The translations under genes were made by a program, and so were the position numbers. From the NCBI GenBank assembly GCA_051866775.1, contig JBJDXR010000022.1, positions 1-64,000 of the forward strand: a DNA stretch of 64,000 nucleotides, read 5' to 3'. Below the pieces are notes generated by a model. It searched no databases, had not been told where the DNA came from, and worked only from the letters and a program-made list of their open reading frames with translations. The DNA comes from RUG626 sp051866775 (GTDB lineage Bacteria; Bacillota; Clostridia; Oscillospirales; Oscillospiraceae). Below are positions 34,381 through 43,275 of the stretch, piece after piece. The stretch's first letter is position 1; every line of letters starts with the position of its first letter.

Positions 34381-34644
34381 ATGAAATCGAAGTACAAATT
34401 CTTGCGGAATATTGTCTGGATCACGCAGCTGGGGCTTTCAGTTGCGGTGCCGCTGGTGCTGTGTATATTGGCGGCAGTCTGGCTCAGGAACCGTTTTGGG
34501 CTTGGCGGTTGGATCATGGCTGTAGGGGTGCTGTTGGGTGTCTGCGGGGCCATATCGGGACTGTGGTCATCAATGAGGAACATACAGCGTGAGGCCGGTG
34601 AGGAGGACAAGAAGCCTCCTAAATCGTATAACGACCATGAGTAG
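34381..34644 (+). CDS. atpZ: AtpZ/AtpI-family small membrane protein
   Basis: An 87-residue protein with two membrane helices (about residues 12-33 and 42-63) joined by a short loop with LRNRFGLGGW. This is the PF09527-type AtpZ pattern, in which the protein is the first gene of atp operons and is thought to help Mg2+/ion handling and c-ring assembly with AtpI. It follows the operon promoter directly and has GGGAGGTG upstream. Function in this organism is inferred from position. Confidence 0.78.
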   Translation: MKSKYKFLRNIVWITQLGLSVAVPLVLCILAAVWLRNRFGLGGWIMAVGVLLGVCGAISGLWSSMRNIQREAGEEDKKPPKSYNDHE

Positions 34645-34669
34645 CCCGTTTTTTGAGGAGAGTTAGGTT

Positions 34670-35077
34670 ATGTATCATAATAGGGGGGCCATACGTCAAC
34701 TCGTCGGCGTGCTGATCTGCGAGATAGTCTGCGTCGGACTGATGTTTGGCGTCTACGCACTTATCGGCAGGCTTTCCAGGCAGGTGCTCCTAGGGGGCGC
34801 GCTTGGCGGAGTTTTGGCGGTGCTCAATTTCTTTATGCTGAGCGTCACTGTCTCCCGTGCCGCCGACCGTGCAGAGTCCACCGGAGAGACAGGCAAGGCA
34901 AAGCTCTCCGTTCAAAGCTCGTCTGTCATCAGGCTGCTTATACTGGCTGTTATCTATATTATCGTGCTCAAGGCCGGCATGTGCGACCCTGTGGCGTCAA
35001 TACTTCCGCTGCTTTTTGTGCAGCTCAGCATTACAATTCTTGAGTTTTTTCGCAGGGATGGTGGTAAACAAAAATGA
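34670..35077 (+). CDS. atpI: ATP synthase subunit I (AtpI-like)
   Basis: A 135-residue protein with four membrane helices (pairs at about residues 10-32, 36-60, 84-102 and 106-126). This is the size and topology of AtpI, a chaperone for c-ring assembly. It lies between atpZ and atpB and overlaps the atpB start by 4 bases (ATGA), so they are translated together. Sequence identity within AtpI is low and the call rests mainly on position and topology. Confidence 0.75.
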   Translation: MYHNRGAIRQLVGVLICEIVCVGLMFGVYALIGRLSRQVLLGGALGGVLAVLNFFMLSVTVSRAADRAESTGETGKAKLSVQSSSVIRLLILAVIYIIVLKAGMCDPVASILPLLFVQLSITILEFFRRDGGKQK

Positions 35078-35949
35078 ACGGACCGAAGATTTACTTTGAG
35101 ATCCCCATATTTGGCGGAATACCTATCACACAGACGGCAGTTTCGTCCTTTTTGGTGATGGTGATAATCTGCACAGCGGGATATTTTCTCGGGAAGAAGC
35201 TTACAAAACGGCCTGGCAGGCTGCAGGTGATAACGGAGAAGCTTGTTATGATGCTATATAGCATGGTGGAGGACACCATGGGAAAGCACAACTCCTACTG
35301 GACGCCTTACATCGGCGCGCTGTTCCTCTCGTCTGTGGGCGGCTCGCTCATCGGAATGACGGGCTTTTTGCGTTCCACGACATCTGATCTTTCCACGACG
35401 ATAACATGGGCCGTTATGACCAGCGTACTTGTGTGGGCGTGCAGCATACGCTCTATGGGATTTGGAAAGTGGCTCAAGGGATATATCAATCCCCTTAATA
35501 TCGTAAGCGATATCGCCCAGCCGGTGTCCATGGCCTTCCGTCATTTTGGAAATATCATGGGCGGAGGCGTGCTTATGTCGCTCCTTTATTCAGCCCTTGC
35601 CGCGGCCTCTTCACTTGTGATCGGACTCATATGCTCCAGCGGAATAGCCGTTTCGATAATCGTGCTGGGCGTCGGCGCGGCGCTGCTTGTTTTGGGTTTC
35701 ACTAAGAAGAAAAAGATGATATTAAAGATACTTGGCGCCCTGTTTGCGCTTTTGGGACTTGCCTCGCTGCTTGAGGCGACGGGGGTATTGACGGGTGTGC
35801 CGGTACTTGCTCTCGGAATCCCGGCTGTGCTGTCCCTTTACTTTGACGTATTCTCCGGAGGAGTTCAGGCGCTTGTGTTCAGCCTCCTGACGATGGTCTA
35901 TATAGGAATCGCCTGCCCGCCTCCCGAGGAGAGAACCAAAAAATCTTAA
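35074..35949 (+). CDS. atpB: F-type ATP synthase subunit a, with an extra hydrophobic insertion
   Basis: A 291-residue subunit a, the stator half of the ion channel. The essential arginine is R156 in AFRHFGNIMGGG, and the last helix has GGVQALVFSLLTMVYI with Q265. In E. coli the matching residues R210 and Q252 are 42 apart; here the gap is 109. The extra residues (about 182-240) form two more strongly hydrophobic stretches separated by TKKKKM, suggesting an added helical hairpin. Normal a subunits are 220-270 residues long. The reading frame is open and codon use is like its neighbours, so this is a real feature and not a frameshift. The neighbouring c subunit is of Na+ type. Confidence 0.9.
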   Translation: MNGPKIYFEIPIFGGIPITQTAVSSFLVMVIICTAGYFLGKKLTKRPGRLQVITEKLVMMLYSMVEDTMGKHNSYWTPYIGALFLSSVGGSLIGMTGFLRSTTSDLSTTITWAVMTSVLVWACSIRSMGFGKWLKGYINPLNIVSDIAQPVSMAFRHFGNIMGGGVLMSLLYSALAAASSLVIGLICSSGIAVSIIVLGVGAALLVLGFTKKKKMILKILGALFALLGLASLLEATGVLTGVPVLALGIPAVLSLYFDVFSGGVQALVFSLLTMVYIGIACPPPEERTKKS

Positions 35950-36024
35950 ACTAGTTATATTTGCCGTCGGAGACGGCTGAAATAAAAAATTTTAATTTAC
36001 ACTCATATTAGGAGGAAAACCAAA

Positions 36025-36264
36025 ATGGAAGATGCAATCATCAAGGCTGCTTGCGCTATCGGCGCTGGACTGTGCATGGGACTGGGTGCTATCGGCCCTG
36101 CTCTCGGAGAAGGAAATGCTGTCGGTAAGGCTCTTGAGGGTATGGCCCGCCAGCCGGAGTCCGCAGGAACTCTGCGTACAAACATGATCCTGGGCTGCGC
36201 CATCACCGAGTCCACCGGTATCTACTCTCTGGTTATTGCGCTGCTTCTGCTGTTCGTATTCTGA
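36025..36264 (+). CDS. atpE: F-type ATP synthase subunit c, two-carboxylate Na+ type
   Basis: A 79-residue hairpin of two membrane helices forming the rotor ring. Helix 2 has LGCAITESTGIYSLVIALLL, with ion-binding E62, S63, T64 and Y67 exactly as in the Na+ ring of Ilyobacter tartaricus (E65, S66, T67, Y70). Helix 1 has a second carboxylate, E29 in LGEGNAVG, where Ilyobacter has Q32; the 33-residue spacing is the same. A Glu pair of this kind was described in Fusobacterium nucleatum as a two-carboxylate Na+ motif. The enzyme is therefore predicted to be Na+-coupled. A strong AGGAGG precedes the gene, as expected for a subunit needed in many copies. Confidence 0.95.
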   Translation: MEDAIIKAACAIGAGLCMGLGAIGPALGEGNAVGKALEGMARQPESAGTLRTNMILGCAITESTGIYSLVIALLLLFVF

Positions 36265-36306
36265 TTTCAGCGGTAAAACAGACCATACCAGAAAGGGGTG
36301 ACCGGG

Positions 36307-36813
36307 TTGTCCGGTTTTGAAAGTGTTGTTGGCGTTAATTTCTGGACCGCTCTGTTTACCTTCCTGAATATGATCATCACCTTTTTGCTGCTTAAGAAGT
36401 TCCTGTTTAAGCCGGTAAAAAAGATGGTAGATGAAAGGCAGAAGGAAATAGACGACCAGTACGCCGATGCTGACCGCGCAAAGGGAGAGGCTGAGGCGCT
36501 CAAGGCTGATTACCAGCGCCATCTTGCTGAGGCCAAGAGCGAACGTGAGGAGATCCTCCGTGACGCCACTGCCCGCGGACAGAAGCGCGAGCAGGATATT
36601 GTCTCCGCAGCAATGGAGGAGGCAAACGCCATACGTCAAAAGGCGGAGTCCGATATCGCGCAGGAGAAGAAGAAGGCCCTCAACGAGATGAAAAATGAGA
36701 TCTCCGGCATAGCCATGGAGATAGCGACCAAGGTCGTTGAGAAGGAAATTAATGAGAAGGACCACCAGGCACTGGTGGAGGAATTTATCGGGAAAATAGG
36801 TGAGGACGAATGA
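36307..36813 (+). CDS. atpF: F-type ATP synthase subunit b
   Basis: A 168-residue subunit b with one N-terminal membrane helix (about residues 9-32, NFWTALFTFLNMIITFLLL) followed by a long charged coiled coil (KKMVDERQKEIDDQ onward) that forms the peripheral stalk. TTG 36307 is chosen because AAAGGGG ends 8 bases before it; GTG 36298 lies inside that site. It overlaps atpH by 4 bases. Confidence 0.93.
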   Translation: MSGFESVVGVNFWTALFTFLNMIITFLLLKKFLFKPVKKMVDERQKEIDDQYADADRAKGEAEALKADYQRHLAEAKSEREEILRDATARGQKREQDIVSAAMEEANAIRQKAESDIAQEKKKALNEMKNEISGIAMEIATKVVEKEINEKDHQALVEEFIGKIGEDE

Positions 36814-37349
36814 CCCAGACCGCCCAGACCTACGGACGTGCTCTTTACGAGCTTGCCCGGGATGAGGGGTTAGGAGGGGAGCTGCTTGAGCAGCTGCATA
36901 TGTGCGTGGGCGCCTTTAAGAATAACCCCCAGTATGCCGAGCTTCTGTCCCTGCCGTCCATACCAAAGAAAGAACGCTGCCAGGTGCTGGATGAGTGCCT
37001 CAGCGGCCGGGTACATAAGTACCTGCTGAGCTTTATGAAGATACTTGTGGAGAACGGCACCATCCGCGAGCTTCCAAACTGTGAGGAGGCTTACCGGGCC
37101 CTCTATTATGAGGATAACGGCATTATGCCGGTGGCGGCGGTGACGGCGGTTCCGCTTAAAAAGGAGCTTCGTGAAAGGCTCAGGGCAAAGCTTGCTGCGG
37201 TCACAGGAAAGAAAATTGAGCTTCATGAAAGGATCGACGCCTCTGTTATCGGAGGGATCCGGCTTGAGATGGACGGAAAGAGTCTTGACGGTACAGTCCG
37301 CACAAGGCTTGACGAGATAAGCAAGAAGCTCAGCGGTACTGTCCTTTGA
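36810..37349 (+). CDS. atpH: F-type ATP synthase subunit delta
   Basis: A 179-residue delta subunit linking the peripheral stalk to the alpha3beta3 head. The N-terminal AQTYGRALYELARDEG and the C-terminal IDASVIGGIRLEMDGKSLDGT are typical. Its start overlaps atpF (ATGA). Length is normal. Confidence 0.94.
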   Translation: MTQTAQTYGRALYELARDEGLGGELLEQLHMCVGAFKNNPQYAELLSLPSIPKKERCQVLDECLSGRVHKYLLSFMKILVENGTIRELPNCEEAYRALYYEDNGIMPVAAVTAVPLKKELRERLRAKLAAVTGKKIELHERIDASVIGGIRLEMDGKSLDGTVRTRLDEISKKLSGTVL

Positions 37350-37389
37350 CCCGCGTTTTTTGGAATTTTACTAGGAAAGCTGGTATATC

Positions 37390-38904
37390 ATGGAATTGAG
37401 ACCAGAGGAGATCACGAAAATAATCCGTGCCCAGATAAAAAACTACGAGAAGAAGATCGAGCAGAATGAGACTGGCACGGTAATACTTGTTGGAGACGGC
37501 ATTGCCAGAGCCTCCGGGCTTGTAAACTGCCTGATGAACGAGCTTATTGAGTTCCCCAACGGTGAGTACGGCATGGCCCAGAACCTTGAGGAGAATTCCG
37601 TGTCCATAGTTATACTCGGACAGGACACGGGCATCAAGGAGGGCGATGTTGTTAAGCGCACGGGCAGGGTCGTTTCCGTCCCTGTCGGAGAGAAGCTTAT
37701 CGGCCGAGTTGTCGACGCCCTCGGAAGCCCCATTGACGGAAAGGGAGAGATCGATGCCGCGGCATTTATGCCCATTGAAGCGCCTGCACCGGGAATAATC
37801 GAGAGAAAGGGCGTATCTGTGCCGCTTCAGACCGGCATAAAGGCTATCGACTCGATGATACCCATAGGACGCGGTCAGCGTGAGCTTATAATCGGCGACC
37901 GCCAGACGGGCAAATCAACTATTGCTATAGACACTATTATCAATCAGAAGGGTAAGGACTGCGTCTGCATCTACGTAGCCATCGGCCAGAAGCGCTCCAC
38001 TGTGGCGCAGGTCGTGTCAACCCTTGAGAGTGCCGGAGCCATGGATTACACCATTGTAGTCAGTGCAACGGCTTCTGAGCTTGCGCCGATGCAGTATATC
38101 GCCCCTTATTCCGGCTGTACCATGGGCGAGTATTTTATGCACCAGGGTAAGGACGTGCTTGTGATTTACGATGACCTCTCTAAGCACGCGGTGGCATACA
38201 GGGCGATATCGCTGCTTATACGCCGCCCGCCGGGACGTGAGGCCTATCCGGGCGACGTATTCTATCTGCACTCCAGACTTCTTGAGCGTGCGGCACGTTT
38301 GGCTCCGGAGTACGGCGGCGGCTCCCTTACAGCCCTGCCGATAATCGAGACGCAGGCCGGAGACGTCTCAGCCTACATCCCGACGAATGTTATATCAATA
38401 ACCGACGGACAGATATTCCTTGAGACGGAGCTTTTCCACTCGGGAATCATGCCCGCGGTAAATCCGGGCATTTCCGTTTCACGTGTCGGCGGCAGCGCCC
38501 AGATAAAGGCCATGAAGAAGGTCGCCGGATCCCTGAAGCTGCTGTACTCCCAGTACAGGGAGCTGCAAAGCTTCGCACAGTTCGGATCTGATCTGGATCA
38601 GGACACCAAGGACCGCTTGGCTCAGGGCGAGCGCATTGTTGAGGTCCTGAAGCAGAGAAACGGCGAGCCGGTCGAGGTAGCACATCAGGTGTGCATATTC
38701 TATGCCGCCACCAAGGGCTATTTAAAACAGGTGGACGTGGAAGATATAAGGAGCTTTGAGTCCGGTCTTTACGAGTATATGGATGACAATGCGCCGGAGG
38801 TGCTTGAGAGCATACGCACGACCGGGAACCTTGATGCCGAGACGGAGGACAAGCTCAAGGCCGCTTTGGAGCAGTACACAGCGGAGTTTTTGAAAAACGC
38901 TTAA
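37390..38904 (+). CDS. atpA: F-type ATP synthase subunit alpha
   Basis: A 504-residue alpha subunit, the non-catalytic nucleotide-binding part of the F1 head. The N-terminus begins MELRPEEITKIIRAQI, the P-loop GDRQTGKS is at residues 169-176 and the ISVSRVGGSAQ segment near 360 carries the conserved arginine finger region. Length and order are standard. Confidence 0.97.
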   Translation: MELRPEEITKIIRAQIKNYEKKIEQNETGTVILVGDGIARASGLVNCLMNELIEFPNGEYGMAQNLEENSVSIVILGQDTGIKEGDVVKRTGRVVSVPVGEKLIGRVVDALGSPIDGKGEIDAAAFMPIEAPAPGIIERKGVSVPLQTGIKAIDSMIPIGRGQRELIIGDRQTGKSTIAIDTIINQKGKDCVCIYVAIGQKRSTVAQVVSTLESAGAMDYTIVVSATASELAPMQYIAPYSGCTMGEYFMHQGKDVLVIYDDLSKHAVAYRAISLLIRRPPGREAYPGDVFYLHSRLLERAARLAPEYGGGSLTALPIIETQAGDVSAYIPTNVISITDGQIFLETELFHSGIMPAVNPGISVSRVGGSAQIKAMKKVAGSLKLLYSQYRELQSFAQFGSDLDQDTKDRLAQGERIVEVLKQRNGEPVEVAHQVCIFYAATKGYLKQVDVEDIRSFESGLYEYMDDNAPEVLESIRTTGNLDAETEDKLKAALEQYTAEFLKNA

Positions 38905-38916
38905 GGAGGCGAGATA

Positions 38917-39765
38917 ATGGCCGGAGTTTCCATGAAGGACATAAAACTGCGTATCCGAAGCATGGAGAGCACCAAGCAGATAACAAAGGCCATGGAGATG
39001 GTCGCCGCCTCAAAGCTCCGCCGTGCACAGGAGAATGTTCTGCGCAGCAGGCCTTATTTTGAGGTGCTCTACAGCGCGATAACGGATATTGCCTCGAATA
39101 ACAGCGAGTTTACATCCCCATATGTCTGTGAACGGGAAGTAAAGAAGAGCTGCTATATCGTAATTGCAGGTGACAGGGGCCTCGCCGGAGGCTATAACCA
39201 CAATATCCTGAAGCTGGCTGAGGAGACCATGTCCGGCAAAAATGCCGTTGTAATGCCCATAGGCAAGAAGTCTCTTGAGAACTTCCGCGCTCATGGCTAT
39301 GAGATATTGTCGGAGGCTTATCCCGAGGCGGGAGCGCTTTCTATAAGCGACTGCTTCACAATGGCCCGCGGGCTTTGCAAGGATTTTTCCGAGGGCGAGT
39401 TTGACGAGGTATACATCGCTTACACCAATTTTGCCTCGATGCTTGTCCAGACGCCCTGCGTTATGCAGCTCCTGCCGCTCAAGTGCGGCGAGGAGAGGAG
39501 CGGCGCACCACATTCGATCACGCTGTATGAGCCGGACAGCGAGACTGTTTTTAACAGGATAATTCCGGAGTATCTGGGCGGCCTTATTTACGGCGCGCTG
39601 CGCGAGTCCATTGCCAGTGAGCAGGGCGCCCGCAGGACAGCTATGGATGCGGCCACCAAGAACGCTGAGGAAATGATAGACGATCTGAGTCTTAAGTACA
39701 ACCGCGCCAGACAGGGCGCGATAACTCAGGAGATCACCGAGATAGTCGCAGGTGCTGATGCGTAA
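38917..39765 (+). CDS. atpG: F-type ATP synthase subunit gamma
   Basis: A 282-residue gamma subunit, the central rotor shaft. The N-terminal helix RIRSMESTKQITKAMEMVA and the C-terminal NAEEMIDDLSLKYNRARQG, which together make the coiled-coil shaft, are both present and well conserved. AAGGAGGCGAG precedes the ATG. Confidence 0.96.
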   Translation: MAGVSMKDIKLRIRSMESTKQITKAMEMVAASKLRRAQENVLRSRPYFEVLYSAITDIASNNSEFTSPYVCEREVKKSCYIVIAGDRGLAGGYNHNILKLAEETMSGKNAVVMPIGKKSLENFRAHGYEILSEAYPEAGALSISDCFTMARGLCKDFSEGEFDEVYIAYTNFASMLVQTPCVMQLLPLKCGEERSGAPHSITLYEPDSETVFNRIIPEYLGGLIYGALRESIASEQGARRTAMDAATKNAEEMIDDLSLKYNRARQGAITQEITEIVAGADA

Positions 39766-39804
39766 GGCTCGGAGCCTCCGGTTATAAGTAAGGAGTTGAC
39801 CTAA

Positions 39805-41199
39805 TTGGCAGCAAAGCATATTGGAAGCGTTGTGCAGATTCTGGGGCCTGTCCTTGATATACAGTTTAAGGATGGGGAGCTTCCGGAGCTTCTTAACGCA
39901 ATAGAGATAGAAAACGACGGCAGGAAGCTGACCTGCGAGGTCGCGCAGCACATTGGAGATAACGTCGCAAGGTGCATAGCCATGGGTTCCACGGACGGAC
40001 TGCGCCGTGGACTTGAGGCTGAGGACACCGGCGGCCCGATATCTGTCCCAGTGGGCGAGGAGTGCCTTGGCAGGGTGTTCAACCTGCTTGGCGACCCTGT
40101 GGACAACATGCCCGCTCCGGAAACAAAGGAGCGCTGGCCCATCCACCGTCCCGCACCATCCTATGATGAGCAGGAGAGCGCCACAGAAATTTTTGAGACC
40201 GGCATAAAGGTCGTCGACCTTATCTGCCCCTACGCAAAGGGCGGAAAGATAGGCCTTTTCGGCGGCGCAGGCGTCGGCAAGACGGTCCTCATAATGGAGC
40301 TTATACACAACATCGCCACCCAGCACGGCGGACTCTCTGTGTTCACCGGCGTTGGTGAGCGTACACGTGAGGGCAATGACCTCTATAATGAGATGAAGGA
40401 GTCCGGCGTTCTCGCCAAGACCGCGCTGGTCTACGGACAGATGAACGAGCCGCCAGGAGCGCGTATGCGCGTGGGACTCTCCGGACTTACTATGGCGGAG
40501 TATTTCCGCGATGTGAAGAATCAGGACGTGCTGCTCTTTATAGACAACATATTCCGTTTCACTCAGGCAGGCTCCGAGGTGTCGGCACTTCTCGGACGTA
40601 TGCCCTCGGCAGTCGGATATCAGCCGACGCTGGCTACTGAGATGGGCGCTCTTCAGGAGCGTATAACCTCCACAAAGCGTGGATCCATCACCTCCGTTCA
40701 GGCGGTCTATGTCCCGGCGGATGACCTGACGGATCCGGCCCCTGCCACTACCTTTGCACACCTTGACGCGACGACTGTCCTTGACCGTTCCATCGCTTCG
40801 CTTGGTATTTATCCTGCGGTGGATCCGCTTGACTCTACCAGCCGTATCCTGACGCCGGAGATAGTCGGTCAGGAGCACTATGACGTGGCAAGAGGCGTAC
40901 AGCAGATGCTCCAGAGATACAAGGAGCTTCAGGATATCATCGCAATCATGGGTATGGACGAGCTTTCCGAGGAGGACAAGCTCACCGTCGCGAGAGCAAG
41001 AAAGATCCAGCGTTTTCTGTCCCAGCCCTTCTCCGTGGCGGAGCAGTTCACCGGCTACGAGGGCAAGTATGTCCCGCTTAGTGAGACAATCCGCGGCTTT
41101 AAGGAGATAATTGAGGGCAAGCACGACGATATCCCTGAGTCCGCGTTCCTGTTTGCAGGCTCTATTGATGAAGTGGTCGAGAAGGCCAAAAAAGGGTGA
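39805..41199 (+). CDS. atpD: F-type ATP synthase subunit beta
   Basis: A 464-residue catalytic beta subunit. The P-loop GGAGVGKT lies at residues 153-160, followed by VFTGVGERTREGNDLY with the catalytic Glu. The start is a TTG at 39805, preceded by AAGGAG 9 bases away; no better start exists and homology begins there. The end overlaps the preceding part of atpC. A 704-codon open frame on the opposite strand is a by-product of codon bias. Confidence 0.97.
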   Translation: MAAKHIGSVVQILGPVLDIQFKDGELPELLNAIEIENDGRKLTCEVAQHIGDNVARCIAMGSTDGLRRGLEAEDTGGPISVPVGEECLGRVFNLLGDPVDNMPAPETKERWPIHRPAPSYDEQESATEIFETGIKVVDLICPYAKGGKIGLFGGAGVGKTVLIMELIHNIATQHGGLSVFTGVGERTREGNDLYNEMKESGVLAKTALVYGQMNEPPGARMRVGLSGLTMAEYFRDVKNQDVLLFIDNIFRFTQAGSEVSALLGRMPSAVGYQPTLATEMGALQERITSTKRGSITSVQAVYVPADDLTDPAPATTFAHLDATTVLDRSIASLGIYPAVDPLDSTSRILTPEIVGQEHYDVARGVQQMLQRYKELQDIIAIMGMDELSEEDKLTVARARKIQRFLSQPFSVAEQFTGYEGKYVPLSETIRGFKEIIEGKHDDIPESAFLFAGSIDEVVEKAKKG

Positions 41200-41204
41200 G
41201 CGGC

Positions 41205-41609
41205 ATGGCTTCTTTTCATCTGCAGATAGTCACCCCCGATGGGCTGAGCTTTGACGGCCAGGCTGAGAAGCTCATAGTTAGAACGGTGACCGGTGAGGTC
41301 TGTATTCTGCCGCGCCATATAAACTATGTTACTTCCCTTGGTATGGGTGAGGCCGTCGTCGTTTCTGATGGAGCAGAGCGCCGCGCCGCCTGCATCGGAG
41401 GCATGCTGTCCGTTTCAAATAATGAGGTCAAGCTGGTGCCAAGCACCTTTGAGTGGGCGGAGGATATAGATGCCGACAGAGCCGCCCGAGCAAAGGCTGA
41501 GGCTGAAGCTAAGCTTTCCGATAGGGCTAATCTCTCAAAGCGTGAGACTGCAATGGCTGAGGCAAAGCTCAAGCGCGCCCTTGTCCGCCAGAGTGTGGCA
41601 AATAAGTGA
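41205..41609 (+). CDS. atpC: F-type ATP synthase subunit epsilon
   Basis: A 134-residue epsilon subunit: an N-terminal beta sandwich (FHLQIVTPDGLSFDGQAEKL) and a C-terminal helical hairpin rich in Ala, Lys and Arg that can inhibit ATP hydrolysis. ATG 41205 follows AAAAGGGTGAG; GTG 41196 lies inside that site. It closes the operon, which ends at the hairpin at 41628. Confidence 0.94.
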   Translation: MASFHLQIVTPDGLSFDGQAEKLIVRTVTGEVCILPRHINYVTSLGMGEAVVVSDGAERRAACIGGMLSVSNNEVKLVPSTFEWAEDIDADRAARAKAEAEAKLSDRANLSKRETAMAEAKLKRALVRQSVANK

Positions 41610-41627
41610 TTTTCCTAATATGAATTA

Positions 41628-41667
41628 AAAACAGGGTGAAAAGCACTGCTTTTCACCCTGTTTTTTT
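41628..41667. terminator. Terminator of the atp operon
   Basis: A 17-bp perfect stem (41628-41644 with 41648-41664) with a 3-base loop and a T run. A-rich on the left side, so it can also serve the convergent oxidoreductase gene. Confidence 0.92.
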
Positions 41668-41673
41668 CTTATA

Positions 41674-43275
41674 TTATGCCTTATCGGAGGGAAGTGAGGC
41701 TATAAGCGCCTCGGCGCAGAGCATACCGTCAACCGCCGCGGACATGATCCCTCCCGCATAGCCCGCACCCTCTCCGCAGGGGTAAAGGCCTCCTACCGAT
41801 GGCGACTCAAAGGCACCGTCCCGCAGTATGCGTACTGGGGAGGAGCTTCGCGTTTCCGGCGCGGTCATAACAGCGCCCGGCGCGGCAAAGCCGCGAAGCT
41901 TTTTGTCCAGAACAGGCAGAGCCTCGCGCAGGACCCTCGTGACCTTCTCCGGGAGGACTGTCTCAAGACGGCAGTATGTCACGCCCGGCTTATAGGTAGG
42001 TGCGACTGTGGGAGCGGTTTCTGTACCGAGAAAGCTGCCTACGGTCTCCGCCGGCGCAAAGCAACCCCCTCCGCCGGCCTTGTATGCCCGCTGCTCGATC
42101 TCACGCTGCCAGTACATCCCACCCAGCGGACCTGGATATGGAAAATCCTGCGGGGAGAGACCCACGAGCAGGGCTGAGTTTGCGTTTTCTCCGCTGCGGC
42201 CGGAGTAGCTCATGCCGTTGGTAACTACGCCGCAGGCCTCAGATGCCGCCGCCACAACGTAACCGCCGGGGCACATACAGAAGGTGTAGGCCGAGCCGTC
42301 GTCTAAATGGCAGCTCAGCTTATAGTCCGCAGCGCCCAGCGCCGGACTTCCTGCAAAGGCGCCGTATTGGGCGGCGTTTATGTCCTCCTGCCGGTGCTCA
42401 ATTCGAACGCCCATGGAAAATGCCTTCGGTTCCATCTTTACATCCAGAGAATCCAGCATACAGAAGGTGTCCCGGGCGCTGTGGCCGATGGCAAGTATGA
42501 GCTTTGAGCAGGGGAGGGAGTACTCTTCGCCACGGCATGTCAAAAGAATTTCCTTTATACTGCCGCCGTCGGTATGGATCCCGGTGAGCGTTGTTTCAAA
42601 GCGAACCTCACCGCCCAGGGCGATAATACGCCGGCGCAGGTTCTTTACCGCAATGCGCAGCTTGTCGGTGCCGACATGGGGCTTAGCGTCAAATAGAATA
42701 TTTTCGTTTGCACCGGCGCTTACAAGCTGTTCCAAAACCCAGCGTATGCGCGGATTTTTCGTACCTGTATTGAGCTTGCCGTCGGAGAAGGCTCCTGCTC
42801 CGCCCTCACCAAACTGTACGTTGCAGCTTGTGTCCAACTCTCCGCCTTCCCAGAAGCGGCTGACGGCCTCATGGCGGGAGTCCACATTCTTACCGCGCTC
42901 AATGACAATGGGATTTAACCCAGCTTCCGCAAGGACGAGTGCGGCGAACATCCCCGCCGGACCAAAGCCGATTATAACGGGTCTCTCCTGCGGGACAGCA
43001 GCCAGATGGGGGATAGTGTAGTTATAATGCGCTGCCTTTTCGATACGCCTGTCCTTAGTGCGCGATAGGATCGAGCTGTCGCCGCAGGTGACGGACACAT
43101 CCACAGTGTAGATTATTCTGATATCGCTCTTTTTGCGGGCGTCTATAGAGCGGCGGTGTATCGTAAGCTCCGAGATCTGGCGCTCCGGAATGTGTATGAC
43201 ACGGGCGGCGGCGCGGAGCAGGTTTTTTGATGAATCCTCTTCCGGTCTTAGAGATATATCGTGTATTCTTATCAT
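41674..43275 (-). CDS. FAD-dependent dehydrogenase (COG2509 type)
   Basis: A 533-residue flavoprotein. A short N-terminal domain (MIRIHDISLRPEEDS) precedes the Rossmann motif RPVIIGFGPAGMFAALVLA near residue 90; FGEGGAGAFSDGKLNTGTKN and a C-terminal GLYPCGEGAGYAGGI follow. This is the uncharacterised FAD-dependent dehydrogenase family of COG2509, related to geranylgeranyl-reductase-like enzymes. The ATG at 43275 follows GGAGGCACAAAA and overlaps the upstream gene by 4 bases; a longer version to 43329 is not needed. Substrate unknown. Confidence 0.83.
   Translation of the reverse strand: MIRIHDISLRPEEDSSKNLLRAAARVIHIPERQISELTIHRRSIDARKKSDIRIIYTVDVSVTCGDSSILSRTKDRRIEKAAHYNYTIPHLAAVPQERPVIIGFGPAGMFAALVLAEAGLNPIVIERGKNVDSRHEAVSRFWEGGELDTSCNVQFGEGGAGAFSDGKLNTGTKNPRIRWVLEQLVSAGANENILFDAKPHVGTDKLRIAVKNLRRRIIALGGEVRFETTLTGIHTDGGSIKEILLTCRGEEYSLPCSKLILAIGHSARDTFCMLDSLDVKMEPKAFSMGVRIEHRQEDINAAQYGAFAGSPALGAADYKLSCHLDDGSAYTFCMCPGGYVVAAASEACGVVTNGMSYSGRSGENANSALLVGLSPQDFPYPGPLGGMYWQREIEQRAYKAGGGGCFAPAETVGSFLGTETAPTVAPTYKPGVTYCRLETVLPEKVTRVLREALPVLDKKLRGFAAPGAVMTAPETRSSSPVRILRDGAFESPSVGGLYPCGEGAGYAGGIMSAAVDGMLCAEALIASLPSDKA

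Noticed and set aside
39010..41124. 704-codon open frame on the minus strand opposite atpG and atpD
   Set aside because: It is antisense to two well-conserved ATP synthase genes, has no ribosome site and its product (many Leu, His, Arg, no domains) is what codon bias creates.
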